Source: Methanobacterium sp. BAmetb5 (lineage in GTDB: Archaea > Methanobacteriota > Methanobacteria > Methanobacteriales > Methanobacteriaceae). Taken from it: a DNA stretch of 25,000 bases. The notes beneath the pieces were generated by a model. The model was not told the DNA's origin and ran no database searches. It saw only the letters and a program-made list of their open reading frames with translations. Location of the stretch: NCBI RefSeq assembly GCF_003491305.1, contig NZ_CP022706.1, positions 1,110,001 through 1,135,000 of the forward strand, given 5' to 3'. How positions within the stretch are numbered: the stretch's first letter is position 1; each line of letters opens with the position of its first letter. A program made the translations under genes and the position numbers. Positions 13,198-22,230 of the stretch are shown one piece after another.

Positions 13198-15429
13198 ATG
13201 ACAGACGAAAAGCCAATAAATATAGAATTTGAAATTGAGAATTTCGGCCCTATTACTAATTTACGATGTAATGATAAAACACGTTCGCTTAAAATGGGGA
13301 TATATGCGAATAATGGGGTTGGCAAAACATTTTTCAGCCGTGCTTTCAGATTAGTATCCCAAAATAATCATAATACATCCAATAATCTTTTGACAACAGA
13401 TCAATCAAAAGGCAAATTTACATTTAAAATTACAAACGAAAAAGACTCAGAAAAACCCTTAAGAAAATTAGAAATTGAATTAAACGAAAATTCTAAACCA
13501 ATCATAAGAAATGATACAGGATACATTTTTCATGTGTACAACAGTGAGTATGTGGCCGAAAATTTGGAAAAAGAAAATTATAACCCAAACGATAATGACA
13601 TTAAAGGGTATATTCTAGGCAAATCCAATATTGATTTGACCAAAGACAAATCAGAAAAAGAGAAATTCATCAAAAATCGGGACAAAATACAAGATAAAAC
13701 CAATATTGCCATCATAAAAGTTAAAGAAGATTTAGTACGTCTTGGTGTGTCTCCAATTACAAATAATTACAAAGAAATTGATTTTAACAATTTATACAAA
13801 GGAATAGAAAAACAAGAAGACAAAAGTTTTGAATCCCTTGAAGAAATGTATCAAAAATTAGAATCAATGCCAGATGGAATAAACAACGTGCAAAAACCAA
13901 ACTATACAATTAATAGTGCCGTTTTAAACGAAATTAAAACAATTTTATGTACTCCTTTTGAAAAATCTAAATTAAATGAAAGTTTCGTTAAAAAATTACA
14001 ATCTAAACAAACTTTTATTAAAGAAGGTTTGAATTTATATCATTCTGATAACTCACAATGTCCATTTTGTAAACAAAAATTAGAAAAAAACGCGCTTGAA
14101 ATTATTGAGTTATACACTCGATATATTGATGACAAGGAAGCTAAAATAATTAATAGTATTGAAACTGCCAAACAAAGATTAGAAAGGTTGAAAACAGATA
14201 TTGAAACCCAATACAACGAATTTTATGAAATTAACACCCAATATAATGATATTAAAAAATATTTTCCATATCTAGAAGGTGAATTAAAAAGATTCCGTGA
14301 CAATGAAAACGTGCTTAAAGAGATAAATGAACTAATGATAATGCTAAATGAAAAAAAAGAAGATATAACTTGTACTAATTTTGAATTTAATTACCATATA
14401 GAAAACATCCAAAAATTTTTAGAAAAATTAAAAACAGATTTACAAATCCAAATTGATGAGATCAACACACTTAATGAAACTAAAAACAAAATTAAAGATC
14501 AAAAACTTTTATTAAGGAAGCGGATGTGTAATGCTAAATTTATATCTCTCAAAAAAGATCAAAAAGACAATATACAAAAAATAAAAGAGTTAAATCAAAA
14601 AATTTCTGAAAAAGATAAGTATATAGAAGAAAAAGAGAATGAAGCTATAATAAATAAAAGGACAAAAGTTGTTGAAACCTTGAAAGAGCTTTTAGAATTA
14701 TTTTTTGGAGATAAATATACCTTTGATGAAGATAAATTTTGTATAAAGTTTAAGGACAAATACTTGTATCATAATGCAACAAATGTGTTAAGTGACGGCG
14801 AAAAGGGAATTGTTGCATTTTGTTATTACCTTGCTACTGTTCACTCAATTATTGATAAAGAAGAAGACTATAAAAAGCTATTTTTTGTTATTGACGATCC
14901 AATCTCCAGTATGGATTATGGATTTGTTTATGCTGTTGCACAAAGTATAAACACACTAAATCAACATTTCGATCCTGAATTAAAAAGATTTAGATTTATA
15001 ATACTCACACATAATTTAGATTTCATGAATATATTAATGAGTAACAGGATTATTTGTCAGAAATATATGTTTACCCATAATAGAATTAGTAAATGGAAAG
15101 AACAATTGATGTTACCCTATGAAAACCATTTAAAAGATATTATGCTAGTTTCAGAAGAGAGAAATCCATCACACACTACTCCCAATTCCATAAGACATGT
15201 ATTGGAAACAATATGTAAATTTGAAAATCGAGAAAAAAACCTTGATAAATATATAGCAGAAACTCCTGAATTGAGAAAAAATGCACACATTCCTAAGTTA
15301 ATACAAGATTTATCACATGGAAAACCTCGTTCGGATGGGCTGAATGAAGAAGTGTTGATTAATGCATGTAGCACAGTTATAGACTTTATTTCAGTCAAAT
15401 ATCCAGGTCATCTTCAAGGATTAAATTAA
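13198..15429 (+). CDS. RloC-like ABC ATPase (AAA_13 type) with zinc-hook motif and candidate anticodon-nuclease domain
   Basis: A 743-residue ATPase. Residues 1-120 form the N-terminal ATPase lobe: IENFGPI, P-loop ANNGVGKT (37-44), and the AAA_13-like FHVYNSEYVAENL and GYILGKSN. Residues about 130-510 are Lys/Glu-rich coiled coil broken by C288-P-F-C291, a Rad50-style hook. The C-terminal lobe has the signature LSDGEK (531-536), Walker B FFVIDDPISSMD (562-573) and ILTHNLDF. After it come R666-HVL-E670 and SHG with H707. PrrC and RloC use an Arg-x3-Glu...His triad to cut tRNA anticodon loops, and RloC also has the CxxC hook. The protein is therefore probably RloC-like, with an SMC-like ATPase of other function as the alternative. 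It is A/T-rich and converges on rad50. Confidence 0.72.
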   Translation: MTDEKPINIEFEIENFGPITNLRCNDKTRSLKMGIYANNGVGKTFFSRAFRLVSQNNHNTSNNLLTTDQSKGKFTFKITNEKDSEKPLRKLEIELNENSKPIIRNDTGYIFHVYNSEYVAENLEKENYNPNDNDIKGYILGKSNIDLTKDKSEKEKFIKNRDKIQDKTNIAIIKVKEDLVRLGVSPITNNYKEIDFNNLYKGIEKQEDKSFESLEEMYQKLESMPDGINNVQKPNYTINSAVLNEIKTILCTPFEKSKLNESFVKKLQSKQTFIKEGLNLYHSDNSQCPFCKQKLEKNALEIIELYTRYIDDKEAKIINSIETAKQRLERLKTDIETQYNEFYEINTQYNDIKKYFPYLEGELKRFRDNENVLKEINELMIMLNEKKEDITCTNFEFNYHIENIQKFLEKLKTDLQIQIDEINTLNETKNKIKDQKLLLRKRMCNAKFISLKKDQKDNIQKIKELNQKISEKDKYIEEKENEAIINKRTKVVETLKELLELFFGDKYTFDEDKFCIKFKDKYLYHNATNVLSDGEKGIVAFCYYLATVHSIIDKEEDYKKLFFVIDDPISSMDYGFVYAVAQSINTLNQHFDPELKRFRFIILTHNLDFMNILMSNRIICQKYMFTHNRISKWKEQLMLPYENHLKDIMLVSEERNPSHTTPNSIRHVLETICKFENREKNLDKYIAETPELRKNAHIPKLIQDLSHGKPRSDGLNEEVLINACSTVIDFISVKYPGHLQGLN

Positions 15430-15460
15430 AATAAATGAATGAAATCTTAAATAGGGTATC

Positions 15461-17908
15461 TTAATTAATTTTAGATACTTGAGAAATTCCACCCACCTTT
15501 TCAATACTAAAAAGGTTATCAGCAAAACTCTCTAGCTCTCTTTCATGAGATACTAATATAATTTGAGGGCAATCAAGTTCGTTTAGGATTTCTCGAATTT
15601 TGTAGAGTTGTTCTTTGCTAAATCCATCTGTTGGCTCATCCAATATCAACAAATTAGATTTCATTCCAGTTGAAACATTTTTAACAACATTGTTTAAAGC
15701 CAAACGGTAAGCAAGTGCAACACTAGTCTTCTCACCACCACTCAAATAATTCATGTCTTGTTCAAACCTATCCTGTTGAACAATTGGAGAAAAATCTTTG
15801 TCGTTCAATTTGGCAGTTTTAGTATCATCATCAATAAGCATATTGAACCATTTTTGGAAGTTATCATTAAACTCATTAAATCGTTTATTCATCACATGAT
15901 TTTCAATTAATCTAATCGTTGGAACGAAATAGTCGTTCAACCATAACTGATACTCATTTAATCTATCTAACTGAGTTTTAAGTTCTTCCTTTCTCTGGAT
16001 TTCTTCACATAATCTGAATATATTTTCTTTAATACTCGCAATCAAAGTTTTAGTGGATGCTAATTCGTCATTAATATTCCTAAATTCTTCTTTAATTTTA
16101 TCATAATTCAAATTCAATTCATCCATTTTCTGTAATAACTCATCCAAATTATCAGATTTCTCTTTTGCAGTTACCAGATCATTTTCATACCGCTGAATAT
16201 CTGATTTGAAAACCAGTATCATCTGTTTATTTTCTTCAATTCTTTCCAAATTCTTTTTGAATTGATAATTGGCATTGTCAAGAATTTTCCTATTTCTTTC
16301 AAACTCTTTTAATTCATCGAGAGTTTTTTCAAGACGATACATGTACTCATCAATATTTTCAAAGTCTACTGAGTCATCTGTTAATGATAGTTTCTCATTC
16401 AATTTGTGTAAATTTATTTTAACAGAATCAATCCTGTCATTTAAAGCACATAAGTTGGATATTTTTTTGATAAGTGATTCTAAATCTTCTAACTTACTTT
16501 TAAGACGAGCTAATTCCCTTTCTTTCGACTTACTTTCATCATTTGTCTTTAATAACGACTCATTTAGACATTTAAGTTCATTATTGATTTTATTAATCTC
16601 ATCTTCCATTTCATTTTTTAAGTCTTTTTTGTGCTCAAAATCTAATAAAGTACCACAGATAGGGCATGAACCTTCCAATTCTTCTAAATTTCCCATTTTT
16701 TCGAGAATATTATTCCTTTTAGCTTCCAATCTGTATTTCTTCTCTGAAATCAACTTTATATTCTCTAAATCAAGGTTTATTAGATCATTCTGTTTATTTA
16801 TTCTAGAAATCAAAATTTCTTTCCCATATTGTAATTCATCAAGATTTTTGTTTTTATCTTCACCAAGATCACTTTCAATTTGCTGTTTATCCCCATTGAG
16901 TAAATTTAAATTAGCAGTTAAACCTTCACGATTTTTAAGCAGCTCTTTAACAAACTTAATCTGTTTGTTCAAATCATCCTGATTTTTATTCGTTGGCCTT
17001 GCCCTCTCACCCAATTCATTAATAATTGGCAAAAATCTAGATTCGTTTTCGTCCTGAGCTTCTATTATTTCTTGGTCATATCTACCCAAAGATTGATTTT
17101 TATCTGCTATTTGCTTTAACAGGTGAGGAATTTCTGCTTTTATTTCTTTAGTTTGTGAAATCAAATCATTTAACTCAAGAATTTCTTTCCTCTGCCCATT
17201 CACCATTCTTTCCGTGATTTCTTGAGTGTTAGAAAGTTCACGTAGAAAAACTTCTTTTTCTTCTTTTTTTGCCAGCAATTCTTCAAATTCTATGGTTTTT
17301 TCTATAAGATCATTGGTTTGACCAGACAAATAGCTAGTTTTATTTTTTAAATACCTCAAAATGAGATATGCATTATCTGCAGCAACCATGTAATCTTCAA
17401 TACCAAAAGCTTTCCTAAGAGTTTGGAGTCTTGATTCTGGTTTTTGAGTGATAATTTGTTTCATCTCTTCTTGGGGAGTGTAAATTGCATACCTGAAAAT
17501 ATAACTATTTGCTCGAGGATTTGGATCTTCCTTAAAATCAAGGATTTCAAGAATTTTTTCTTTCATTTCAGAAGGAGATAACTGCCATTTAGCACCATCA
17601 AATACCAGTATTCCCTTATCCTGCTTTACGGGAGAGTCAGTATTCTTTCTAAGTAATCTTCTCTCGATTCTACCATGTTTTCCTTCAATTTCAAATTCTA
17701 AAATAACAGAACCTTTCAGAGTATTTTTACGTAATAAAGAATCTCCTCTCTGATTTCCAAGTCCAAATAATGCAAATTCAATAGCCATCAAAATTGTAGA
17801 CTTCCCAGAACCAATGTCCCCCTCAAAGAGAGATATTCCCAATGGAAATTCTATCTTAGCCCGTTCATAACTTCTTATATTCCGGATAATGAGTGATTTG
17901 AATATCAT
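15461..17908 (-). CDS. rad50: Rad50-like DNA repair ATPase
   Basis: An 815-residue SMC-type ATPase, partner of Mre11 in sensing and processing DNA double-strand ends. Seen: P-loop EGDIGSGKST at residues 29-38, about 600 residues of coiled coil with the zinc hook C415-P-I-C418, then the ABC signature YLSGGEKTSVALAYR, Walker B LLILDEPTDG and the switch ILVSHERELESFAD. Length is typical of archaeal Rad50 (about 850-880, here a little short). It is the last gene of the nurA-herA-mre11-rad50 operon, nine bases after mre11. The ribosome site (AGGG) is weak, so translational coupling is likely. Codon use is A/T-biased like the whole operon. Confidence 0.9.
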   Translation of the reverse strand: MIFKSLIIRNIRSYERAKIEFPLGISLFEGDIGSGKSTILMAIEFALFGLGNQRGDSLLRKNTLKGSVILEFEIEGKHGRIERRLLRKNTDSPVKQDKGILVFDGAKWQLSPSEMKEKILEILDFKEDPNPRANSYIFRYAIYTPQEEMKQIITQKPESRLQTLRKAFGIEDYMVAADNAYLILRYLKNKTSYLSGQTNDLIEKTIEFEELLAKKEEKEVFLRELSNTQEITERMVNGQRKEILELNDLISQTKEIKAEIPHLLKQIADKNQSLGRYDQEIIEAQDENESRFLPIINELGERARPTNKNQDDLNKQIKFVKELLKNREGLTANLNLLNGDKQQIESDLGEDKNKNLDELQYGKEILISRINKQNDLINLDLENIKLISEKKYRLEAKRNNILEKMGNLEELEGSCPICGTLLDFEHKKDLKNEMEDEINKINNELKCLNESLLKTNDESKSKERELARLKSKLEDLESLIKKISNLCALNDRIDSVKINLHKLNEKLSLTDDSVDFENIDEYMYRLEKTLDELKEFERNRKILDNANYQFKKNLERIEENKQMILVFKSDIQRYENDLVTAKEKSDNLDELLQKMDELNLNYDKIKEEFRNINDELASTKTLIASIKENIFRLCEEIQRKEELKTQLDRLNEYQLWLNDYFVPTIRLIENHVMNKRFNEFNDNFQKWFNMLIDDDTKTAKLNDKDFSPIVQQDRFEQDMNYLSGGEKTSVALAYRLALNNVVKNVSTGMKSNLLILDEPTDGFSKEQLYKIREILNELDCPQIILVSHERELESFADNLFSIEKVGGISQVSKIN

Positions 17909-17917
17909 TTAATAACC

Positions 17918-19192
17918 CTAAATATTTAAAATGTTTAAAGAATCTTTTAAAATCCTGTTGGAATAGTTTGCTTTTTTTTCATTGACTTTTTGACTCTCTT
18001 TTAAAATATTCATCAAATTTACAGCCAAATCAACGCCATTTTCATCATTCAAATCATCATCTAAAACGTCAACATTGGAAATGTTATCTTTAAACAAATT
18101 TCTTTCAATTTCAGAATCTTCTTCTCCTTTATAAGTTACTGCTTCAAATTCTTTAGAACGGAATGAAAAATGAGAAATACCCACATGAATAGCTCCTTTA
18201 TCCCTAATTTTCATCCTTACTTCGTTAAAATTAATATCTGAAGTTTTTCCACTTGTCAAAGTACCTTGAACTTTAACAATCACTATTTTTTCATTAAAGT
18301 CTGTTACTTCGATTTTATTCATGATTTCATCATTAAGCTGATTTGAAGTTTTATTCTTGGCATTGAAATGTAAACATTCGTATTCGACCTTTTTAGATTT
18401 ACAAAACTTTATATTTTTGACTTTTTCATCGAATTCGACTATATAAAAACCTCTTTTCAAAGTTTTGCCTTTATTTTTTTTACAAGCAGACATTTCCATA
18501 TCCCGTGGATATCCTGCAAAAGGAGAACCAGGATAAACAATGGGACCATATTCCGGGAAATCTGCTATGTAAAGTTCCTCATGAACATCTCCACCAGCAT
18601 AATAGTCAAACCTTTGAGGAAGATAAGATAGTTTAAGACTGTCAGTAGGTAACTTCCTAGGTAAAATATCCAGTCCTGCGTGGAAAACAAAAATCTTAAA
18701 TCCCTCTTCAGATTCTAAACTAGTTCTATCTAGCATTTCAAAATACTCTCTTTCTAATCCGAGTTTTTTAGCGGAAATACCAACTAATTTAGCTTTAGTT
18801 TTGGGATCAACCGTGAATTTAAGCCCTAATTTCTCTTCACCTGTTTCTTCATCATCATAAATTTCAGGTAAGAATATTTTTTTCAATAAACCACTTTCAG
18901 CAATAATATCAATTATAGAAGTTGCATTTGGGCTGAAATCATGACTCCCATATATCACATAGATGGGAATTCCCAGTTCATTGATTTCTTTTAGTTTTCC
19001 CACAGCATCTTTAACTACACCTAAATCTGGTAGATTTGAGTGAAATAAATCCCCCGCTATTATTATAAAATCGACATTCTCTTCAACGCATGTGTTCAAT
19101 ATATATTCAAATGTTTCAAATTCTAATTTTCTTAATTCAGGGGTTTTTTGAGCCCCTAAATGAACATCAGCTAAATGAGCAAATTTATACAT
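17918..19192 (-). CDS. mre11: Mre11-like DNA repair nuclease
   Basis: A 424-residue calcineurin-like phosphoesterase. Motifs in order: DVHLG (9-13), AGDLFH (46-51), YGSHDFSP (from 81), a FHAG strand near the middle, and AGGDVHEE with Asp202 and His204, then GPIVYPGSPFAGYPRDME. Classical Mre11 has GNHD and GHxH where this protein has GSHD and GDVH; Asn to Ser and His to Asp each change an expected metal ligand. The C-terminal 200 residues (capping and Rad50-binding region) are Lys/Asp-rich. Its start is five bases after the herA stop and its stop nine bases before rad50, so it should act in an Mre11-Rad50 complex supplying resected DNA to HerA-NurA. Confidence 0.88.
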   Translation of the reverse strand: MYKFAHLADVHLGAQKTPELRKLEFETFEYILNTCVEENVDFIIIAGDLFHSNLPDLGVVKDAVGKLKEINELGIPIYVIYGSHDFSPNATSIIDIIAESGLLKKIFLPEIYDDEETGEEKLGLKFTVDPKTKAKLVGISAKKLGLEREYFEMLDRTSLESEEGFKIFVFHAGLDILPRKLPTDSLKLSYLPQRFDYYAGGDVHEELYIADFPEYGPIVYPGSPFAGYPRDMEMSACKKNKGKTLKRGFYIVEFDEKVKNIKFCKSKKVEYECLHFNAKNKTSNQLNDEIMNKIEVTDFNEKIVIVKVQGTLTSGKTSDINFNEVRMKIRDKGAIHVGISHFSFRSKEFEAVTYKGEEDSEIERNLFKDNISNVDVLDDDLNDENGVDLAVNLMNILKESQKVNEKKANYSNRILKDSLNILNI

Positions 19193-19197
19193 TTTTA

Positions 19198-20802
19198 TCA
19201 GCCTGAAATCTGTGTACGTACTTTTTCCTGTTTACCCTCATTTCCGGTTTGGAACTTTTTAATATAATCATTGAAATAGGGGATTTTGATTGGAATAGCA
19301 AATTTAGTGAATACACTACTTACGATAGCTTCTCCTTTATCCAAACTAGCAATGATGCGATTATCTTCAGATAGATCTTGAGCAGCACTTTCAATTATTG
19401 CATGTCTTTCTACAGACATTTCATTTCCCAAAATTATTTTAGTGTTCATATTCGCAAGAATGGTTTTTGGTATAAGGCTTGACAACTGAGTAATAGCAAT
19501 CAGTCCAATCTGGAATTTACGTCCTTCCCTAGCTATAGTACCATATATATTATTTCCACCAGGGGATTCCATAGCTTCTTTACCTAAAACACGAGGTGCT
19601 TCTTCAATTATAACACTAATAACTGGTTTTTTCCGCAATTCATCAGTATTGTACTCTTTATACTGGTAAAATAATTTCTCTAAGATCATGCTTCCGACTA
19701 ATAACTCTTCGGGGTCATTCAATTTTGAGCTGTCAATAATAACGATCTTACCTTGTTCCAGAGACTCAGTTATGTTGTCAATAGTACTTTCACCAACAAC
19801 TCCACCTTTAAAGAGGCTACTTCTGTAACCTAATTTGACCTCACCCTCTTCATCTTTTTTAACATAAATACCAAGAATATTCTCTAATTTTCGTTTCAAA
19901 ACTTGCAAAGTTTTTGGATGAACTCCCTCAATATGGTGAGTATTAAATGTCTCAAAAATCCAGTTTTCTCCAAAACGATTGTGGATGAGGTACACTGCTT
20001 CACTTTGTGCTTGAGTTAAGTAAGTTAAGCCTTTGACCTGTTTAGGAGTAATTGATTTAATATTTATAATTAGTTTAGATTGGCCAATAGGAGGATCAGT
20101 TGAATAATACTCTAAAAAATCATCACTATCCTCATGATCTTTCAATCCAATATCATTCCGCCCATAATACTCATCGTGAGGATCTAAAACTAATATACCT
20201 GCATCTTTAGAACTTAAAAGACTGCACAACATCACTTTTACTAGATTACTCTTCCCCCGCCCAGTTGTGGCTGGAATTAATATGTGGTGAGTTAAAGCAT
20301 CTTTAGCATTTATATAAACATTTAAATCTTCTAGAACATTTGAACCGCTTCGAACATTCCCCAAATATAATGAATTTTGTGTGTTTTTAGGTTTTAAAAA
20401 TTTAAGATCTTCTGTTTCAATAGAAAAGAGAGGATTAAAGAAATTTGGTAATCTTTTAGGGCTCTTCGTTTCGTATTTATCTTTTTTTTGATGAACGGCT
20501 AACATTGGTTTAGCCGCAGCCACAGAATAATTAGCTAATTCAGGTTCAACAAATCCTAAATCAGGGTTATGGCCTTCTAATTCCATACCTGCGAGTAATT
20601 CATGCATTGCCGGAGATATCTGGCTTTTATATTCTATATCTTTAATTTGGAGGATCGTGTAATTTCTGTTGTTATACAAATCTTCGGGGTCAAAATTATC
20701 ATTAACCACTAATAATTCACCAATCTCGAGTTTGTCGCCACTTCTTTCCCTAATTAAAATGTTTTTTAATCCACCACCAACAATTTGACCTCGTTTATCC
20801 AT
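19198..20802 (-). CDS. herA: HerA-like DNA translocase
   Basis: A 534-residue hexameric FtsK/HerA-superfamily ATPase that pumps DNA for end resection with NurA. The N-terminal 140 residues fit a HAS beta-barrel ([27 protein letters not shown]). Seen next: P-loop ATTGRGKSN with Lys184, [10 protein letters not shown], then [15 protein letters not shown] (Walker B with Glu-Glu), [20 protein letters not shown] with the arginine-finger region, and NTKIILGN. Length matches archaeal HerA (about 500-580). AGAGGAT lies just before the ATG, within the 12-base gap after nurA. Membrane segments are absent, so it is soluble. Confidence 0.9.
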   Translation of the reverse strand: MDKRGQIVGGGLKNILIRERSGDKLEIGELLVVNDNFDPEDLYNNRNYTILQIKDIEYKSQISPAMHELLAGMELEGHNPDLGFVEPELANYSVAAAKPMLAVHQKKDKYETKSPKRLPNFFNPLFSIETEDLKFLKPKNTQNSLYLGNVRSGSNVLEDLNVYINAKDALTHHILIPATTGRGKSNLVKVMLCSLLSSKDAGILVLDPHDEYYGRNDIGLKDHEDSDDFLEYYSTDPPIGQSKLIINIKSITPKQVKGLTYLTQAQSEAVYLIHNRFGENWIFETFNTHHIEGVHPKTLQVLKRKLENILGIYVKKDEEGEVKLGYRSSLFKGGVVGESTIDNITESLEQGKIVIIDSSKLNDPEELLVGSMILEKLFYQYKEYNTDELRKKPVISVIIEEAPRVLGKEAMESPGGNNIYGTIAREGRKFQIGLIAITQLSSLIPKTILANMNTKIILGNEMSVERHAIIESAAQDLSEDNRIIASLDKGEAIVSSVFTKFAIPIKIPYFNDYIKKFQTGNEGKQEKVRTQISG

Positions 20803-20814
20803 TTTATCCTCTCT

Positions 20815-21921
20815 TTATTTATTATCCAATTTTTCATGTGTGTCTACAATTTTCATCAGAGGATTAACTTTTGACCAAACCCCTTTTCTTGAAAGTTCAG
20901 AATATAATTTAGTTTTGTAACCTTCTAACTCATCATTTTTAACTCTAGCCCACATGTCAGCATCAATTAATCCATAAGGATATCCAGGTAATCTTATATC
21001 TCTTGAATTGTCAGCCACCAATGAAAGAACTTCTAAAATATCATCTTTATTCATTTTATCTGCTTGTTCTTTTAATATTTCAAATCTGAAAGAAGTATAA
21101 GCATGTTTATTTAACTTGACTATCATTATTAGAGCACGATGATTAGAATTTTCTTCTTTACTCTTCGCTACAGGATAATAACACCATTTATCATAAGACA
21201 AATTAGATTCCTCAGCTAATCTTTGAATAGAATCAACAAGGGAAATTTGAGTGTCAGTTGTTAATCTACAAGTTTTAGACAGGCCTGCGAAGATTACCTT
21301 TTTTTCTAAAGCTTTTTTAAATACATTATCAACATATTTGTATTCATTAGTATGACTTGTCTGTAATGATCCATCTTTAATTATTATATCCCCAGAATCT
21401 AACTCAGAATCGATCATATGTTCTGCGATTGTCCATTCTGAAAATCTCCGGGCCATTGACGCCATTCTTTCCATTCCCGCCTGTGTACCCGTTTCTATTT
21501 CCTCATCATGAGTGCTTGCTTTAAGATCTTTCTCATTTGGCAAATATTTTAGAAAATCCTCTTCAGCAGCTATTTTCGTTTGGAATTCTATATTTTTACC
21601 ATCCATTTTGGAAGAAGTGAACGATAAAAACTCAATACGCTGTGAAATATTAGATCTGGGAGCTATACGCTCATTATTTCGGAAAATGTTGAAATAAACA
21701 CGATTTAATTGAACAGAATATTCTGGAGCAGGGAGTAATTCTTGGTTTCCACCGTCAATAAAAGCAAGTTTCTTTTGGTTTTTTGAAGCTTTTATTTCAT
21801 GGAAATTCTTTTCATCTAAAGGATAGGACTTGTAATTCTTTTCATTGAAGAAAGGATTTCCTAATTTCCTTTGAGATATGTCCGAACTCAGTATTTCAGC
21901 AATTTCTCTGATACTTTTAAT
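20815..21921 (-). CDS. nurA: NurA 5'-3' nuclease (non-standard or disrupted start)
   Basis: NurA works with HerA to trim 5' strands. The first in-frame ATG is at 21606, but the frame stays open to a TAG at 21991-21993 and the upstream stretch is clearly NurA: KLGNPFFNEKNYKSYPL, then FHEI and LAFIDGGNQELL, the first catalytic aspartate motif. The second motif, IIIKDGSL, lies downstream. No ATG, GTG or TTG occurs in this extension. I give ATT at 21919-21921 as a provisional start: GGGGGA lies six bases before it, and it yields about 368 residues with the two motif aspartates at 56 and 183. Alternatively ATG at 21935 is the start and one base is missing in the G5 run. The C-terminus has LPGYPYGLIDADMWA. 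Confidence 0.78.
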   Translation of the reverse strand: MKSIREIAEILSSDISQRKLGNPFFNEKNYKSYPLDEKNFHEIKASKNQKKLAFIDGGNQELLPAPEYSVQLNRVYFNIFRNNERIAPRSNISQRIEFLSFTSSKMDGKNIEFQTKIAAEEDFLKYLPNEKDLKASTHDEEIETGTQAGMERMASMARRFSEWTIAEHMIDSELDSGDIIIKDGSLQTSHTNEYKYVDNVFKKALEKKVIFAGLSKTCRLTTDTQISLVDSIQRLAEESNLSYDKWCYYPVAKSKEENSNHRALIMIVKLNKHAYTSFRFEILKEQADKMNKDDILEVLSLVADNSRDIRLPGYPYGLIDADMWARVKNDELEGYKTKLYSELSRKGVWSKVNPLMKIVDTHEKLDNK

Positions 21922-21948
21922 GTATAATCCCCCATTGACTATACATAA

Positions 21949-21963
21949 GATTAAATTTAAGGG
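21949..21963 (-). promoter_or_regulatory. Probable promoter of the nurA-herA-mre11-rad50 operon
   Basis: CCCTTAAATTTAATC on the minus strand combines a C-rich BRE position with a TATA-like core. Initiation would fall near 21930-21935, which limits how far upstream NurA can start. Confidence 0.35.
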
Positions 21964-22160
21964 TAAATATTTTTTTTGAAGTTTTGTTACCTATCTTTCA
22001 TAACTAACAGTTTTTCTTGAAGAATTCCAGGGTAAATTATTATTTAATTAACTAAAAACTATTGAATCCTCCATTCTGACTATATGATTATGTTAATTCA
22101 TTTAAAAATAAAAATATGTGATTTGTATACTTAATCAATTAAATAATTCTATCTTCAGGT

Positions 22161-22205
22161 AAAAAAATAAGAATTTAAAGTTTAAAAAATAGATTTAAAA
22201 AATTA
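22161..22205 (-). terminator. T runs after the SDR gene
   Basis: On the minus strand several T6-T7 tracts lie 30-70 bases downstream of the SDR stop. The remainder of the gap back to the nurA promoter (about 21964-22160) is A/T-rich, with no gene that I can see. Confidence 0.4.
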
Positions 22206-22230
22206 AATAGACTAACTCCATTTGTTACTC

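Noticed and set aside
16269..16982. 237-codon plus-strand ORF opposite rad50
   Set aside because: Ser/Leu/Phe-rich translation is what the complement of Lys/Glu-rich coiled-coil codons gives; it is a shadow frame.
20815..21606. 263-residue NurA starting at the ATG at 21606
   Set aside because: It would lack the FIDGG catalytic motif and about 105 NurA-like residues that continue in frame upstream.
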